Shown in pieces: positions 35,584 through 44,776 of a stretch of DNA of 64,000 bases. The stretch lies in assembly GCA_045866215.1 (NCBI GenBank), contig AP035880.1:3100001-3164000 (forward strand), in the 5' to 3' direction. A program made the translations under genes and the position numbers. This DNA comes from Croceivirga sp009797885 (lineage in GTDB: Bacteria; Bacteroidota; Bacteroidia; Flavobacteriales; Flavobacteriaceae). Below the pieces are notes generated by a model. That model did not search any database and had not been told where the DNA came from. It was given only the letters and a program-made list of their open reading frames with translations. Every line of letters starts with the position of its first letter. Positions within the stretch are counted from its first letter, which is position 1.

Positions 35584-36183
35584 TTACCCAAACTCTAAAG
35601 TCAATTGTTCAGGTAGCTGTTTAAAGCTTTTACGGTGGTATTTTGTTAAGCCGTGTTCCCGTATGGCTTGCCTATGTTCCTTTGTAGGGTATCCTTTGTT
35701 CCGTATCCAATTGTACATAGGGAATTCTTCGTGGATTTTGGCCATATAGGCATCCCTATGTGTTTTAGCCAATATTGATGCGGCGGCAATACTGATGAAT
35801 TTGGAGTCGCCTTTTACAATACAACTGTGTGCGACACTATTATAGGGTTTGAACCGATTTCCATCGACCAAAATAAACTCAGGTTCCTCGGTGAGTTGCT
35901 GTAAAGAACGATGCATGGCCAATATGGAAGCATTTAAAATGTTTATGGAATCGATTTCTTCTTCATGGACGTGGGCGATTCCATAAGAAATGGCTCCTTC
36001 TTCCAAAATGGGCCTTAATTGGTCACGGATTTTTTCCGAAAGCTGTTTGGAATCGTTCAGCGATGTATGTTCAAAATCCTTTGGCAAGATAATGGATGCA
36101 GCAGTGACCGGACCCGCCAAACAGCCCCGACCAGCTTCATCCGTTCCGGCCAATGTATTGGGAAACCTATATTTTTTTAGCAT
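35584..36183 (-). CDS. rnhB: Ribonuclease HII
   Basis: 199 residues. The catalytic start motif is GTDEAGRGCLAGPV (Asp15, Glu16); ILVDGN and the C-terminal REHGLTKYHRKSF are typical of the family. Removes RNA from RNA-DNA hybrids, including misincorporated ribonucleotides. Downstream of it is the 817-residue lipoprotein gene on the same strand. Confidence 0.95.
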   Translation of the reverse strand: MLKKYRFPNTLAGTDEAGRGCLAGPVTAASIILPKDFEHTSLNDSKQLSEKIRDQLRPILEEGAISYGIAHVHEEEIDSINILNASILAMHRSLQQLTEEPEFILVDGNRFKPYNSVAHSCIVKGDSKFISIAAASILAKTHRDAYMAKIHEEFPMYNWIRNKGYPTKEHRQAIREHGLTKYHRKSFKQLPEQLTLEFG

Positions 36184-36394
36184 TCAAAAACTTTAAGGGT
36201 GGTCATAAATTCATTGGATAACGATAATCCAATATGTTAAAAAATTAACGATTTTACTAAAAAAGGATCATTAGCACGAATTATCAATAATTATTGGATT
36301 AAAATTAACATTGAATGGGGTGAGCCCCTTTTAAGTTTTGGAATATTAACAATTTATTATCATTTTTGGAGACGCTAATTCAAATAATCTTTAA

Positions 36395-39300
36395 ATGAAA
36401 TCAATGTTAACTTGGATGTTAACACCGTTTTTGGTGTTGACTATGTCTTTCTCTTTTGCTCAAGAGAAAACAATTTCGGGTAATGTGACCGACCAAGATG
36501 GTCTCCCTTTGCCTGGTGTTTCCATTGTTGTGGTGGGAACCACGAGTGGAACACAAACGGATTTTGACGGTAATTACTCCATTACTGCCAGTCAAGGTCA
36601 AGTACTTCGATTCACCTACATTGGACAGGCTACCGTTAATAGGACGGTTGGCAGTGGGAACACTATAAATGTCCAAATGGAGGAGGATGCACAGGCTTTG
36701 GAGGAAGTAATTGTGGTAGCTTATGGTACCCAAAAGAAAGAGGAAATTACGGGTTCGGTAACTACGATTAAAAGTGAAACTTTAGCCGATATTCCTACGC
36801 CATCAGTGGTTCAAGGCCTTGTAGGTCAAGTTGCAGGTGTCCAGATAATCAATCAATCTGGTGCTCCGGGTGCCGACCCTACCGTTAGATTTAGGGGTAT
36901 AGGTTCAATCAACTCCTCAAGTGCTCCTTTATATGTTGTGGACGGGGTTGTATTTAATGGGAATCTAAATGCCATCAACCCCCAAGATATTGCGTCGATG
37001 ACCTTTTTAAAAGATGCATCGGCCAATGCCCTTTATGGGAGTAGGGGTGCAAACGGTGTTATTATTATTACAACAAAACAAGGTACCAGTGATAGATTGG
37101 AAGTAACTTTTGACACTAAAATTGGTTTCAATTCAAGGGCTGTCCCTGAATACGATATCATTTTAGATTCAGGACGTTACTATGAGGCAGTTTTTGACAG
37201 AACCAGGCTTGATTTGATAAACAATGGTGCTTCACTTGCTGATGCCGCTCAAGCTGCAGCCGCAAATATTGTGACAAATCCTGCTTTCCCTCTTGGTTAC
37301 AACAGCTTTAACGTTCCCGAAGGTGAAATAATTGACCCTCTTACAGGAAGAATAAGTCCTGGTGCAACTTTGTTGTATCAAGATAGTTGGCTTGACGAAT
37401 CTTACATAACTGGTCTTAGAGAGGAAAACTATCTGAGCATGAGGTTCAACAATGAAAAAATGAGCACCTTCTTCTCCGTAGGTCATTTAGATGATGAAGG
37501 CATTATCGTCAATTCAGGCTTCGAACGTGTCACAGCAAGGTTAAATACAGAGTTCAGACCAAAAGAATGGTTAAAAATAAGTGCTGGAATGAACTACTCC
37601 AATACCGTTGCTGATAATCCTTTAGGTGGATTTACGTCTGGAAACGTTAGTAACATTGCTGGTTGGGCACGAGGTACAGCTCCTATATATCCTGTATACA
37701 GTCGTGATGCCAATGGTAACCTAATATTGGATGCAGACGGAAACAGAATTTTTGATTTTGGTCTGGGAACTGGTGGTGCGCCAGGTGTTAGGCCAAGTTT
37801 CAAATCCAATTCAAATCCTGTGGGTACTGCTCAATTGGATGTAAACGATAATGTTTCAGACAACTTTTCCGGTAGATTTAGTGCTTCCTTTAAGTTCTTA
37901 AAGGATTTTGAATTCACATATAACATATCCGCTGATTTAACTTTAGCAAATATTTCAAGATATGCAACCCCAGTAGGCGGTGATGCTTTGGAGGCTAATG
38001 GAAGAATTACTACCAGATCAAACAGAGGGCTAACAGTTGCCAATCAGCAACTTTTGAATTGGAATAAAGATTTCGGCAGACATACCTTATCCGTATTGTT
38101 GGGCCATGAAAGTAATGATTTCAACTTTAGGCTAATGGCAGGTCAGGTCACTGAAACCGTTGTTGAAGGGTTGGATGTGTTAAATAATGGGGTAAACATT
38201 CAATTTTTAACAGGTTACCAAAAAGATTACACGGTTGAAGGTTATTTTTCTCGCCTCACCTATGACTTTGACGATAAATATTTCATCAATGCAAGTTTTA
38301 GAAGGGATGGATCTTCAGTTTTCGCTCCAGATAATAGATGGGGTAATTTTTATGGTTTAGGAGCTGCTTGGTCGGTGCATAAAGAGAATTTCTTAGATGT
38401 ACCTTGGATCAATGTCTTCAGGTTAAAAGCAAGTTTTGGTCAACAGGGTAATGATGCCATACTTTATGAAGATAACAGAACAATAGTAGGTGATACGGAC
38501 AATAGAAACTATTTTGCATACACCGATCAATTTGATATCATTAACGCAGGGGGAAATGTGCCAGGTATCTCATTCTTCCAATTGGGGAATGAAGATTTGG
38601 TGTGGGAGACCTCAACAAACATAAACGCAGGTATTGAATTAGGACTATTCGAAAATAGATTAACCATTAATGCTGAATATTTTGTGAGAGCTGTAGAAGA
38701 CCTACTGTTCTTTGAGCCCTTGGCACAAAGTGATGGGGTAGGTACCAAACCAGCTAATGTGGGAGATATGGATAATAAAGGTATTGAGGTTGAAATTAGT
38801 GCAGATTTGGTTAGGAGCAAGGATTTTCAATTATCCTTTGGAATTAATGGTACCCATGTTAAAAATGAAATTACCTCACTGCCAGAAGAGTTTATAGACG
38901 ATGGACTCTTTAGATTGGAAGAAGGGAGGTCAAGGTATGATTATTTCATGCGTGAATGGGCTGGTGTAGACCCCGGTAATGGAGATGGTTTATGGTTTAC
39001 CGATGTCTTGGACGATAATGGCGAACCAACAGGCGAAAGGGTAGTCTCCAATGATAGGGTCAACGCCACAGAAAATTTTGTCGGTAAAAGTGCCCTTCCT
39101 GATGTTTATGGTGGTTTTTTTACCAACATTTCGTATAAGAATTTCTCTCTTGGGGTCAATTTTGCTTACCAAATAGGGGGCTATGGCTATGATGGGGTAT
39201 ACCAAAACCTCTTAAGTACCACATCTGCGGGAGACAACTTCCACAATGATGTATTCAAGTCCTGGACACCTGAAAACAGAACTGCATTAATACCCAGGTT

Positions 39301-39580
39301 GGATATCAACGACATTAATCAAGCAGGAACTTCGACGTTTTTCTTAGTTGATGCTTCATACTTAAACTTGCAAAATGTAACCCTAACATACAATTTTAAT
39401 AGAAAAATTATAGATAAATTGGGTATTAGCGGTCTGAAGATTTATGCGACTGGTAATAATGTGTTCTTATGGTCCAAGGCAAGACAGGGCTACGATCCGA
39501 GGCTAAGTATAACAGGTAATGCGATAAATGAATTTGGTCTGGCAAGAACAACATCTCTTGGTCTAACACTTAATTTTTAA
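36395..39580 (+). CDS. SusC/RagA-type TonB-dependent outer membrane transporter
   Basis: 1061 residues. Signal peptide (~1-22), a carboxypeptidase-like regulatory domain (~25-100; KTISGNVTDQDGLPLPG), a TonB box region, plug domain (~115-220; SSAPLYVVDGVVFNGNL and SRGANGVIIITTKQG) and a large barrel ending in TLNF. Imports a nutrient with TonB energy; SusC partners bind glycans or other ligands captured by SusD (family knowledge). The whole region to ~44.7 kb appears A+T-richer than the flanking genes. The 211-bp leader is A+T-rich and without a clear promoter match. Confidence 0.95.
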   Translation: MKSMLTWMLTPFLVLTMSFSFAQEKTISGNVTDQDGLPLPGVSIVVVGTTSGTQTDFDGNYSITASQGQVLRFTYIGQATVNRTVGSGNTINVQMEEDAQALEEVIVVAYGTQKKEEITGSVTTIKSETLADIPTPSVVQGLVGQVAGVQIINQSGAPGADPTVRFRGIGSINSSSAPLYVVDGVVFNGNLNAINPQDIASMTFLKDASANALYGSRGANGVIIITTKQGTSDRLEVTFDTKIGFNSRAVPEYDIILDSGRYYEAVFDRTRLDLINNGASLADAAQAAAANIVTNPAFPLGYNSFNVPEGEIIDPLTGRISPGATLLYQDSWLDESYITGLREENYLSMRFNNEKMSTFFSVGHLDDEGIIVNSGFERVTARLNTEFRPKEWLKISAGMNYSNTVADNPLGGFTSGNVSNIAGWARGTAPIYPVYSRDANGNLILDADGNRIFDFGLGTGGAPGVRPSFKSNSNPVGTAQLDVNDNVSDNFSGRFSASFKFLKDFEFTYNISADLTLANISRYATPVGGDALEANGRITTRSNRGLTVANQQLLNWNKDFGRHTLSVLLGHESNDFNFRLMAGQVTETVVEGLDVLNNGVNIQFLTGYQKDYTVEGYFSRLTYDFDDKYFINASFRRDGSSVFAPDNRWGNFYGLGAAWSVHKENFLDVPWINVFRLKASFGQQGNDAILYEDNRTIVGDTDNRNYFAYTDQFDIINAGGNVPGISFFQLGNEDLVWETSTNINAGIELGLFENRLTINAEYFVRAVEDLLFFEPLAQSDGVGTKPANVGDMDNKGIEVEISADLVRSKDFQLSFGINGTHVKNEITSLPEEFIDDGLFRLEEGRSRYDYFMREWAGVDPGNGDGLWFTDVLDDNGEPTGERVVSNDRVNATENFVGKSALPDVYGGFFTNISYKNFSLGVNFAYQIGGYGYDGVYQNLLSTTSAGDNFHNDVFKSWTPENRTALIPRLDINDINQAGTSTFFLVDASYLNLQNVTLTYNFNRKIIDKLGISGLKIYATGNNVFLWSKARQGYDPRLSITGNAINEFGLARTTSLGLTLNF

Positions 39581-39586
39581 AAAATC

Positions 39587-41062
39587 ATGAAAAAGTTTAA
39601 ATTTTTATTAACACTAACCCTGATAGTTGGTCTTTACGGTTGTGAAGAAGACTTTTTAGATACGGTGCCGGCAAATTCAATATCGGCGGAGCAAGTAGCT
39701 GCTACTCCTGCCGCTAATCAGGGTATCCTAAGGGGTATCTATGCCAATTTGAGGTCTACTGGTGTCGGGAATCCCACTAGGGTTGATTTGGATTATGGCC
39801 ATAAGGGCATGATGGCAATTTGCGATATGCTTGGTCAGGATATAGTTCTCAATAATTTTAACTGGTATATTTTTATTTACAACTATAATGGCAGGCAACA
39901 AACCAGTAATAGAACCAATATAGTTTGGAATACTTACTATACGGCTATTGCGGATGCCAATAGTATTATTAATGGTCTAGAAGACAAGGCAGATCGTAGT
40001 GTTGATGAAGATGCCCTTTTGGGTCAGGCATTGGCCATAAGGTCTTGGTCATTATTCAATTTGGTTAGATTTTATTCTGACACCTACATTGGTAACGAAG
40101 GTTCTCCAGGGGTACCTATTCCTGATCGCATAGACTTTGATGGCAAACCAAGAGGTACGGTTCAAGATGTTTATGATGTGATTATCCCTGGCTTGGAATC
40201 AGCCGTCACATTACTTAATGGTTATTCAAGGGAGACTAAACAAGAAATAGACCAAAGTGTTGCCCAAGGCATTCTCGCCAATGTTTATTTGGAAACAGGC
40301 AACTGGCTAGGGGCTGCAACTAATGCTGCAGCGGCGAGATCTGCCTATTCATTGATGCCAGGAGAACAATATGCCGTCGATGGTTTTGACGATATAAATA
40401 ATGTTGAATGGATGTGGGGAGCCGATATTGACAACTTGACATCTACTACTTTTATATCATTTTTCTCACATTTTGACAGTACAAATGGTGGATATGGGGG
40501 TATTGGATTTGGATTTGGATTTAAAATGATCGATGCCAGATTATACGAACAAATTCCACTCACAGACTTAAGAAGGGATGCATGGATAGATCCTGTAGAT
40601 GGCAATCCGAATTTCCCAGAGTCCGAAGGCTATATAGGTTACGCCAATGTTAAGTTTATTGATGACACATTTTTTGAGGGAGACTACTCTTATATGAGAT
40701 CTGCTGAAATGTATTTGATTGAAGCTGAAGCAAAGGCAAGATTGGGAGATGCTACCGCAGCTGATGTGCTATTTGAGTTGGTCAGCAATAGAGATCCCGG
40801 ATATGTGAGATCAACCAATACCGGAATGGATCTGGTAAACGAAGTGTTTTTGCAAAGAAGAATAGAACTATGGGGCGAAGGAGTTTCCTGGTTTGATCTT
40901 AAGCGCTTCAATTTACCTCTTGACCGTTCTGGCCCTGGATCCAATCATAGATCATTTGGTTTAATTGACATTGAAGCAGGAGGAGACTTTTTCAAACTTC
41001 AAATTCCTCAGGGTGAGCTGAATTCTAATCCCAATCTTGGTCCAGCTGATCAGAATCAATAA
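39587..41062 (+). CDS. SusD/RagB-type substrate-binding lipoprotein
   Basis: 491 residues with a lipobox (LYGCEED) and SusD features: FLDTVPANSISAEQVAAT, TPR-like helical repeats, and the C-terminal WGEGVSWFDLKRFNLPLDR followed by PGSNHRSFG. Only 6 nt separate it from the SusC stop, so the pair forms the usual capture-and-import complex at the outer membrane. A broken paralogue of its C-terminus occurs at 43620-43925. Confidence 0.93.
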   Translation: MKKFKFLLTLTLIVGLYGCEEDFLDTVPANSISAEQVAATPAANQGILRGIYANLRSTGVGNPTRVDLDYGHKGMMAICDMLGQDIVLNNFNWYIFIYNYNGRQQTSNRTNIVWNTYYTAIADANSIINGLEDKADRSVDEDALLGQALAIRSWSLFNLVRFYSDTYIGNEGSPGVPIPDRIDFDGKPRGTVQDVYDVIIPGLESAVTLLNGYSRETKQEIDQSVAQGILANVYLETGNWLGAATNAAAARSAYSLMPGEQYAVDGFDDINNVEWMWGADIDNLTSTTFISFFSHFDSTNGGYGGIGFGFGFKMIDARLYEQIPLTDLRRDAWIDPVDGNPNFPESEGYIGYANVKFIDDTFFEGDYSYMRSAEMYLIEAEAKARLGDATAADVLFELVSNRDPGYVRSTNTGMDLVNEVFLQRRIELWGEGVSWFDLKRFNLPLDRSGPGSNHRSFGLIDIEAGGDFFKLQIPQGELNSNPNLGPADQNQ

Positions 41063-41074
41063 AAAAATTAGATT

Positions 41075-41800
41075 ATGAAAAGTATATATTCTATTTTCTT
41101 AGGTGTCTTCTTATCATTAGCTTTTTATAGCTGCGAAGAAGAAGGCACACCCAACAATAACATTAATTATGTGGCTTTTTCAAGTCAGGATTTTTCCGCT
41201 ACAGTTCCTATTGGTGGTAGTGCCTCAGTAGATGTGACTATTTTGACAGCGAATACAACCAACGCAGATAGGGCTTTTACTATCGTTATTGATGACAGTG
41301 CTGCTGCTGCGGGATCTTACAGCTTCCCAAACACGATAACAGTGCCAGCAGGGTCTCAAGAAGGTACAGTTACAGCAACTTTGTCTGATGTAGATTTAGG
41401 TGTAGGTGTAAATACATTGAGTTTAAGTTTTGCTGATGAAGAAGGGCTATTTAGTGGCGAATCTTCTACTATTTCTTATGTGCAAGAATGCAGCGAGGTT
41501 ATGGCTACATTGGATTTTGCTTTCGATGGTTTTGGCAGCGAAATTACTTGGTCTGTCTTAGATGTACTTGGCAGCGTTGTCGAATCTGGAGGACCTTATG
41601 CAGATGGACAGGCAAATGCCTCTGAAAGTTTTATGCTTTGTGCAGGAAGAGACTATACTCTTGAAGTTAATGATAGCTTTGGTGATGGTTTAAGTTATCC
41701 AAACAATGGGTCCTTTACCCTTGCTGTGGAGGGTGTAACAAAAGTTACTGGTGGAGGTAATTTTGGATCACAGGTATCAACTGATTTTGACACCAATTAA
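41075..41800 (+). CDS. Secreted lipoprotein, third gene of the SusCD operon
   Basis: 241 residues, lipobox AFYSCEE. A beta-sandwich-like first half with repeated VDVTIL, AFTIVIDD and GTVTATL strands resembles Calx-beta or DUF4843 modules; a second half after CSEVMATLD has a GDGLSYPNNGSF motif. Position 12 nt after SusD suggests a surface-exposed binding partner of the SusC/SusD pair. Family assignment is tentative. Confidence 0.65.
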   Translation: MKSIYSIFLGVFLSLAFYSCEEEGTPNNNINYVAFSSQDFSATVPIGGSASVDVTILTANTTNADRAFTIVIDDSAAAAGSYSFPNTITVPAGSQEGTVTATLSDVDLGVGVNTLSLSFADEEGLFSGESSTISYVQECSEVMATLDFAFDGFGSEITWSVLDVLGSVVESGGPYADGQANASESFMLCAGRDYTLEVNDSFGDGLSYPNNGSFTLAVEGVTKVTGGGNFGSQVSTDFDTN

Positions 41801-41816
41801 TTTTAGAATTTAATTC

Positions 41817-41862
41817 AAAAAAAAGGGGTGTCTTAAAAGGTCCAAGGCATCCCCTTTTTTTT
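41817..41862 (+). terminator. Rho-independent terminator of the SusC-SusD operon
   Basis: A(8)GGGGTG and CATCCCCT(8) arms separated by ~17 nt; the long T run follows. No ORF is seen between here and 42090. Confidence 0.8.
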
Positions 41863-42090
41863 GTTCGTAGAGGTATTGAGGAAACTATTCTCAAATACGC
41901 TTATAATGAATCGGTTAAAATACTTTGTAGGCACTCGCTCTCCTTTTATCTAGAAAAATGAGTCATATGGGGAATTTAGTACGGTACTTACCATTTTCAT
42001 TTAGAAAGGTTTGCCGGAAAGTATACGTAACAATTACCAGTAGTTTGTTGTTAGTAGCGTTTTAACACTTTTTTGGAAAAGAAATTGTTG

Positions 42091-43401
42091 ATGAAAAAGA
42101 ATCTTTTAAAAAAAATAAGTCTAATATTTACCTTTTGTTGCCTAATAATTATTCCAACAGCCTGTTCTTCTGAAAATATAGAAGAAGATGAAAATGAAGA
42201 TGAAGATGAAGAAATAGAAGCTGTTCTGCCCGAAGGACTGGAAATATTTGATGCAGATAAAATTTACGATGGTTATATTCTAGTTAACAATCCTGGTGCG
42301 GATAGGGTCTATATTATGGATAAAGATGTTTCTATTATTCATGAGTGGAACTTAAAGGGGAAAAAACTTGGCAATGACGTGCATTTAATGTCCAACGGCA
42401 AATTATTGGCCATGTTGGAATCAGAAACTCCGTCAATTTTAATTGGGGGCTATGGCGGATTAATAGCAATCTTGGACAGGGATGGAAATATTGACTGGAG
42501 TTATGAATACTCTTCAGAAGATTACATATCCCATCATGATGCCTTAATGCTACCCAATGGAAATATTTTATTTATGACCTGGGAAAGAAAATCAATGCAA
42601 GAAGCTGTTGCTGCGGGCTATTCACTTGAATCAGAGGTAATTTATGACGGTGTAAAGGAGATTGATCCCCAAACAAATGAAATTGTATGGGAATGGCATA
42701 TGTGGGATCACCTCGTTCAAGATTTTGATGATACCAAAGCCAATTATGGTAATGTTAATGATAATTTCAATAAGATCGATATTAATTATGCCGCAAATCC
42801 TAATACACCTGAAGACATTAGTCATGCTAACGGTATTGATTACGATCCCGAAACAGATTTAATTTATTTGAGCGCAAATTTTTACAATGAAATCTGGGTA
42901 ATCGACCATAGTACTACTTCCGAGCAAGCAAGTACAAGTTCTGGCGGCAACTTTGGTGTAGGAGGTGATTTAGTGTATCGGTTTGGTAATCCTAAAACCT
43001 ATGATAACCCCAATGGGAAAGTAAGGTTCGATAGAAACCATCACCCCAATCTTTTGGATGGAAACAAAAAAGGGAATATTTTGGTATATGTGAACGGGAA
43101 TTCGATTGAACAATCTACTGCATATGAGCTTAAACTACCAGAACAATTGGCCATTTTGAAAAACGCTGACAACGAACCTGAGGTCATCTGGAGTTTTACT
43201 GATGAAAATTTATACTCAGGTAAAGTGTCAGGTGTAGATTTGCTCCCCAATGGTAACAGATTAATTACTGAAGGTGATTTTGGTTTTTGGGAAGTGACAA
43301 ATGATGGTGAGGTAGTATGGCGCTATACAACATCTGGATTCTTTTGGCGAGCGTATCATTATGATAAGGACGATGAAGCCATAATTAATTTAGGATTATA
43401 A
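42091..43401 (+). CDS. Arylsulfotransferase-like (ASST) beta-propeller lipoprotein
   Basis: 436 residues, lipobox near TACSSEN followed by an acidic linker of nine or more glutamate/aspartate residues. The rest is a six-bladed beta-propeller typical of the ASST family: YISHHDALMLPNGNILFMTW, DHLVQDF, SHANGIDYDPETDLIYLSAN, and FDRNHHPNLLDG with the histidines expected at the active site. ASST enzymes move sulfate between phenolic esters, but this subfamily is not biochemically certain. The frame begins at a TTG (42073); ATG 42091 is preferred. Lies directly downstream of the SusCD operon, so it may act on its substrate. Confidence 0.75.
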   Translation: MKKNLLKKISLIFTFCCLIIIPTACSSENIEEDENEDEDEEIEAVLPEGLEIFDADKIYDGYILVNNPGADRVYIMDKDVSIIHEWNLKGKKLGNDVHLMSNGKLLAMLESETPSILIGGYGGLIAILDRDGNIDWSYEYSSEDYISHHDALMLPNGNILFMTWERKSMQEAVAAGYSLESEVIYDGVKEIDPQTNEIVWEWHMWDHLVQDFDDTKANYGNVNDNFNKIDINYAANPNTPEDISHANGIDYDPETDLIYLSANFYNEIWVIDHSTTSEQASTSSGGNFGVGGDLVYRFGNPKTYDNPNGKVRFDRNHHPNLLDGNKKGNILVYVNGNSIEQSTAYELKLPEQLAILKNADNEPEVIWSFTDENLYSGKVSGVDLLPNGNRLITEGDFGFWEVTNDGEVVWRYTTSGFFWRAYHYDKDDEAIINLGL

Positions 43402-43619
43402 ATTCGCTATCACAAATAACCCCTCGTACACTTTATGATTGTAGTTTAACTAGGTATATTCGGAAGTAGTTCAACGATTTGATACTCATGGAATAAACTT
43501 GTATCTTATTGTAGCAACAAACCCCGAAAACTGGTTTTTTCTACTGATATAAAAATACGAAGGTTGTCCGAGTTCCGGGGTCGTTTTGTCTATCCTGATT
43601 TTGACACCGACCACTAACT

Positions 43620-43925
43620 CCTGATGGACATCTTTTTGAATTGGTAACTACTGGGGATGCGGGTTATTCGAGATCTGCAAGTACAGGTTCAGATTTAGTG
43701 GATGAGATTTATTTTCAGCGCAGAATAGAGCTTTGGGGAGAAGGTGTCTCTTGGTTTGATTTAAAGCGCCTCAAACTACTTTTAAACAGAACAGGAGAAG
43801 GCTCCAACCATATTGATTTTGGAAGCTGAATCGAATTCTTTGGAATGCAAATACTTGAGGCCGAGCTTAATTCTAATGGGAATACTAATGTTAACGATCA
43901 GAATCCTGCTCCCGTTACAAATTAA
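43620..43925 (+). pseudogene. SusD/RagB C-terminal remnant
   Basis: This frame encodes FELVTTGDAGYSRSAST, WGEGVSWFDLKRLKLLLNR, GSNHIDFGS, then an in-frame TGA at 43827, followed by IEFFGMQILEAELNSN and DQNPAPVTN before a TAA at 43923-43925. It aligns with the C-terminus of the intact SusD at 40780-41062 at clearly reduced DNA identity, so it is an old paralogue and not a recent copy. About 80% of the gene is missing upstream. No SusC remnant was seen. The ~220 bp between the ASST gene and this fragment holds no gene. Confidence 0.9.
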
Positions 43926-44026
43926 TCTGAAATAGATGTTGTGATTAGAAAAAATTATGGCTAAAAAAAGCGTATTTTAAACCTATGGTTTAGTATATTT
44001 CAGGATTATCGATACCAAACTTACAA

Positions 44027-44776
44027 ATGATATATTGTAGAAATTTAGGGTTCTGTTATTTAATAATGACAATACAACCATTTCTTTTGTCGGGCCAAAG
44101 CAATGAAGGCTTAAATAAAGTTTATGATTGGTTTGATAGTATTGCTGGTATGGATGTTTCTGGACTGTACAATGGAACATCATACCAAAACGATTTTATT
44201 GTACTTAACGAAAAACATCAATTTTTTGGATCTTCTGACTTTACACCATGTTTTTTGGAATATGACGGTCAAGAACACTATGAAGTACCGGCAAAATACG
44301 ATCTACAGAACGATGAACTCATCATTACCCCAAGAAATACATTGGGAAGCCTGCCCCTGAACCTTGTGAAGAGTAAAGTACGGAACTTCCGATTGCTGGA
44401 ACGGAAATTTGTTCACTTAAGCCCTTTGTATTTTAATCTTACCCAAGATTTAGGTTTCTGTGAGGTTATCTTGGAGAACGCGTATTTTGGACTTTATAAG
44501 AAGTACGTTAAAAAAGGAAAGGAAGTATCCAAAGAGGGTAAGGTGTTCCACGAATTCAATAGTGGGCATTCTTTCCATTTACATATGGACGGCAATTTAT
44601 ATAAGTTAAGAAATAAGCAAACTTTAACCCAATTATTTCCAGATCGAAAAGCTGCTATAAACGATTACTACAGGAATTATCGCCAGATGCGTTTATCCAA
44701 GCGCGATGAGTTTATGGTATCCCTTTTAGCACATCTTAACGAACTAATGTCCTCTGCTCCCATATCTTCAAAATGA
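44027..44776 (+). CDS. Secreted hypothetical protein, first gene of the STN-receptor operon
   Basis: 249 residues, signal-like MIYCRNLGFCYLIMTIQPFLLSGQ. The rest is alpha/beta with SSDFTPCFLEYDGQEHYEVPAKYDLQND and a lysine-rich C-terminus; no family recognised. Its last four bases overlap the start of the TonB receptor (ATGA), which strongly implies coupled translation and a functional link. A possible accessory or co-regulator of the receptor. Confidence 0.7.
   Translation: MIYCRNLGFCYLIMTIQPFLLSGQSNEGLNKVYDWFDSIAGMDVSGLYNGTSYQNDFIVLNEKHQFFGSSDFTPCFLEYDGQEHYEVPAKYDLQNDELIITPRNTLGSLPLNLVKSKVRNFRLLERKFVHLSPLYFNLTQDLGFCEVILENAYFGLYKKYVKKGKEVSKEGKVFHEFNSGHSFHLHMDGNLYKLRNKQTLTQLFPDRKAAINDYYRNYRQMRLSKRDEFMVSLLAHLNELMSSAPISSK

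Noticed and set aside
41863..42090. Possible short ORFs (about 15 and 35 codons) before the ASST gene
   Set aside because: No start context, similarity or composition evidence.
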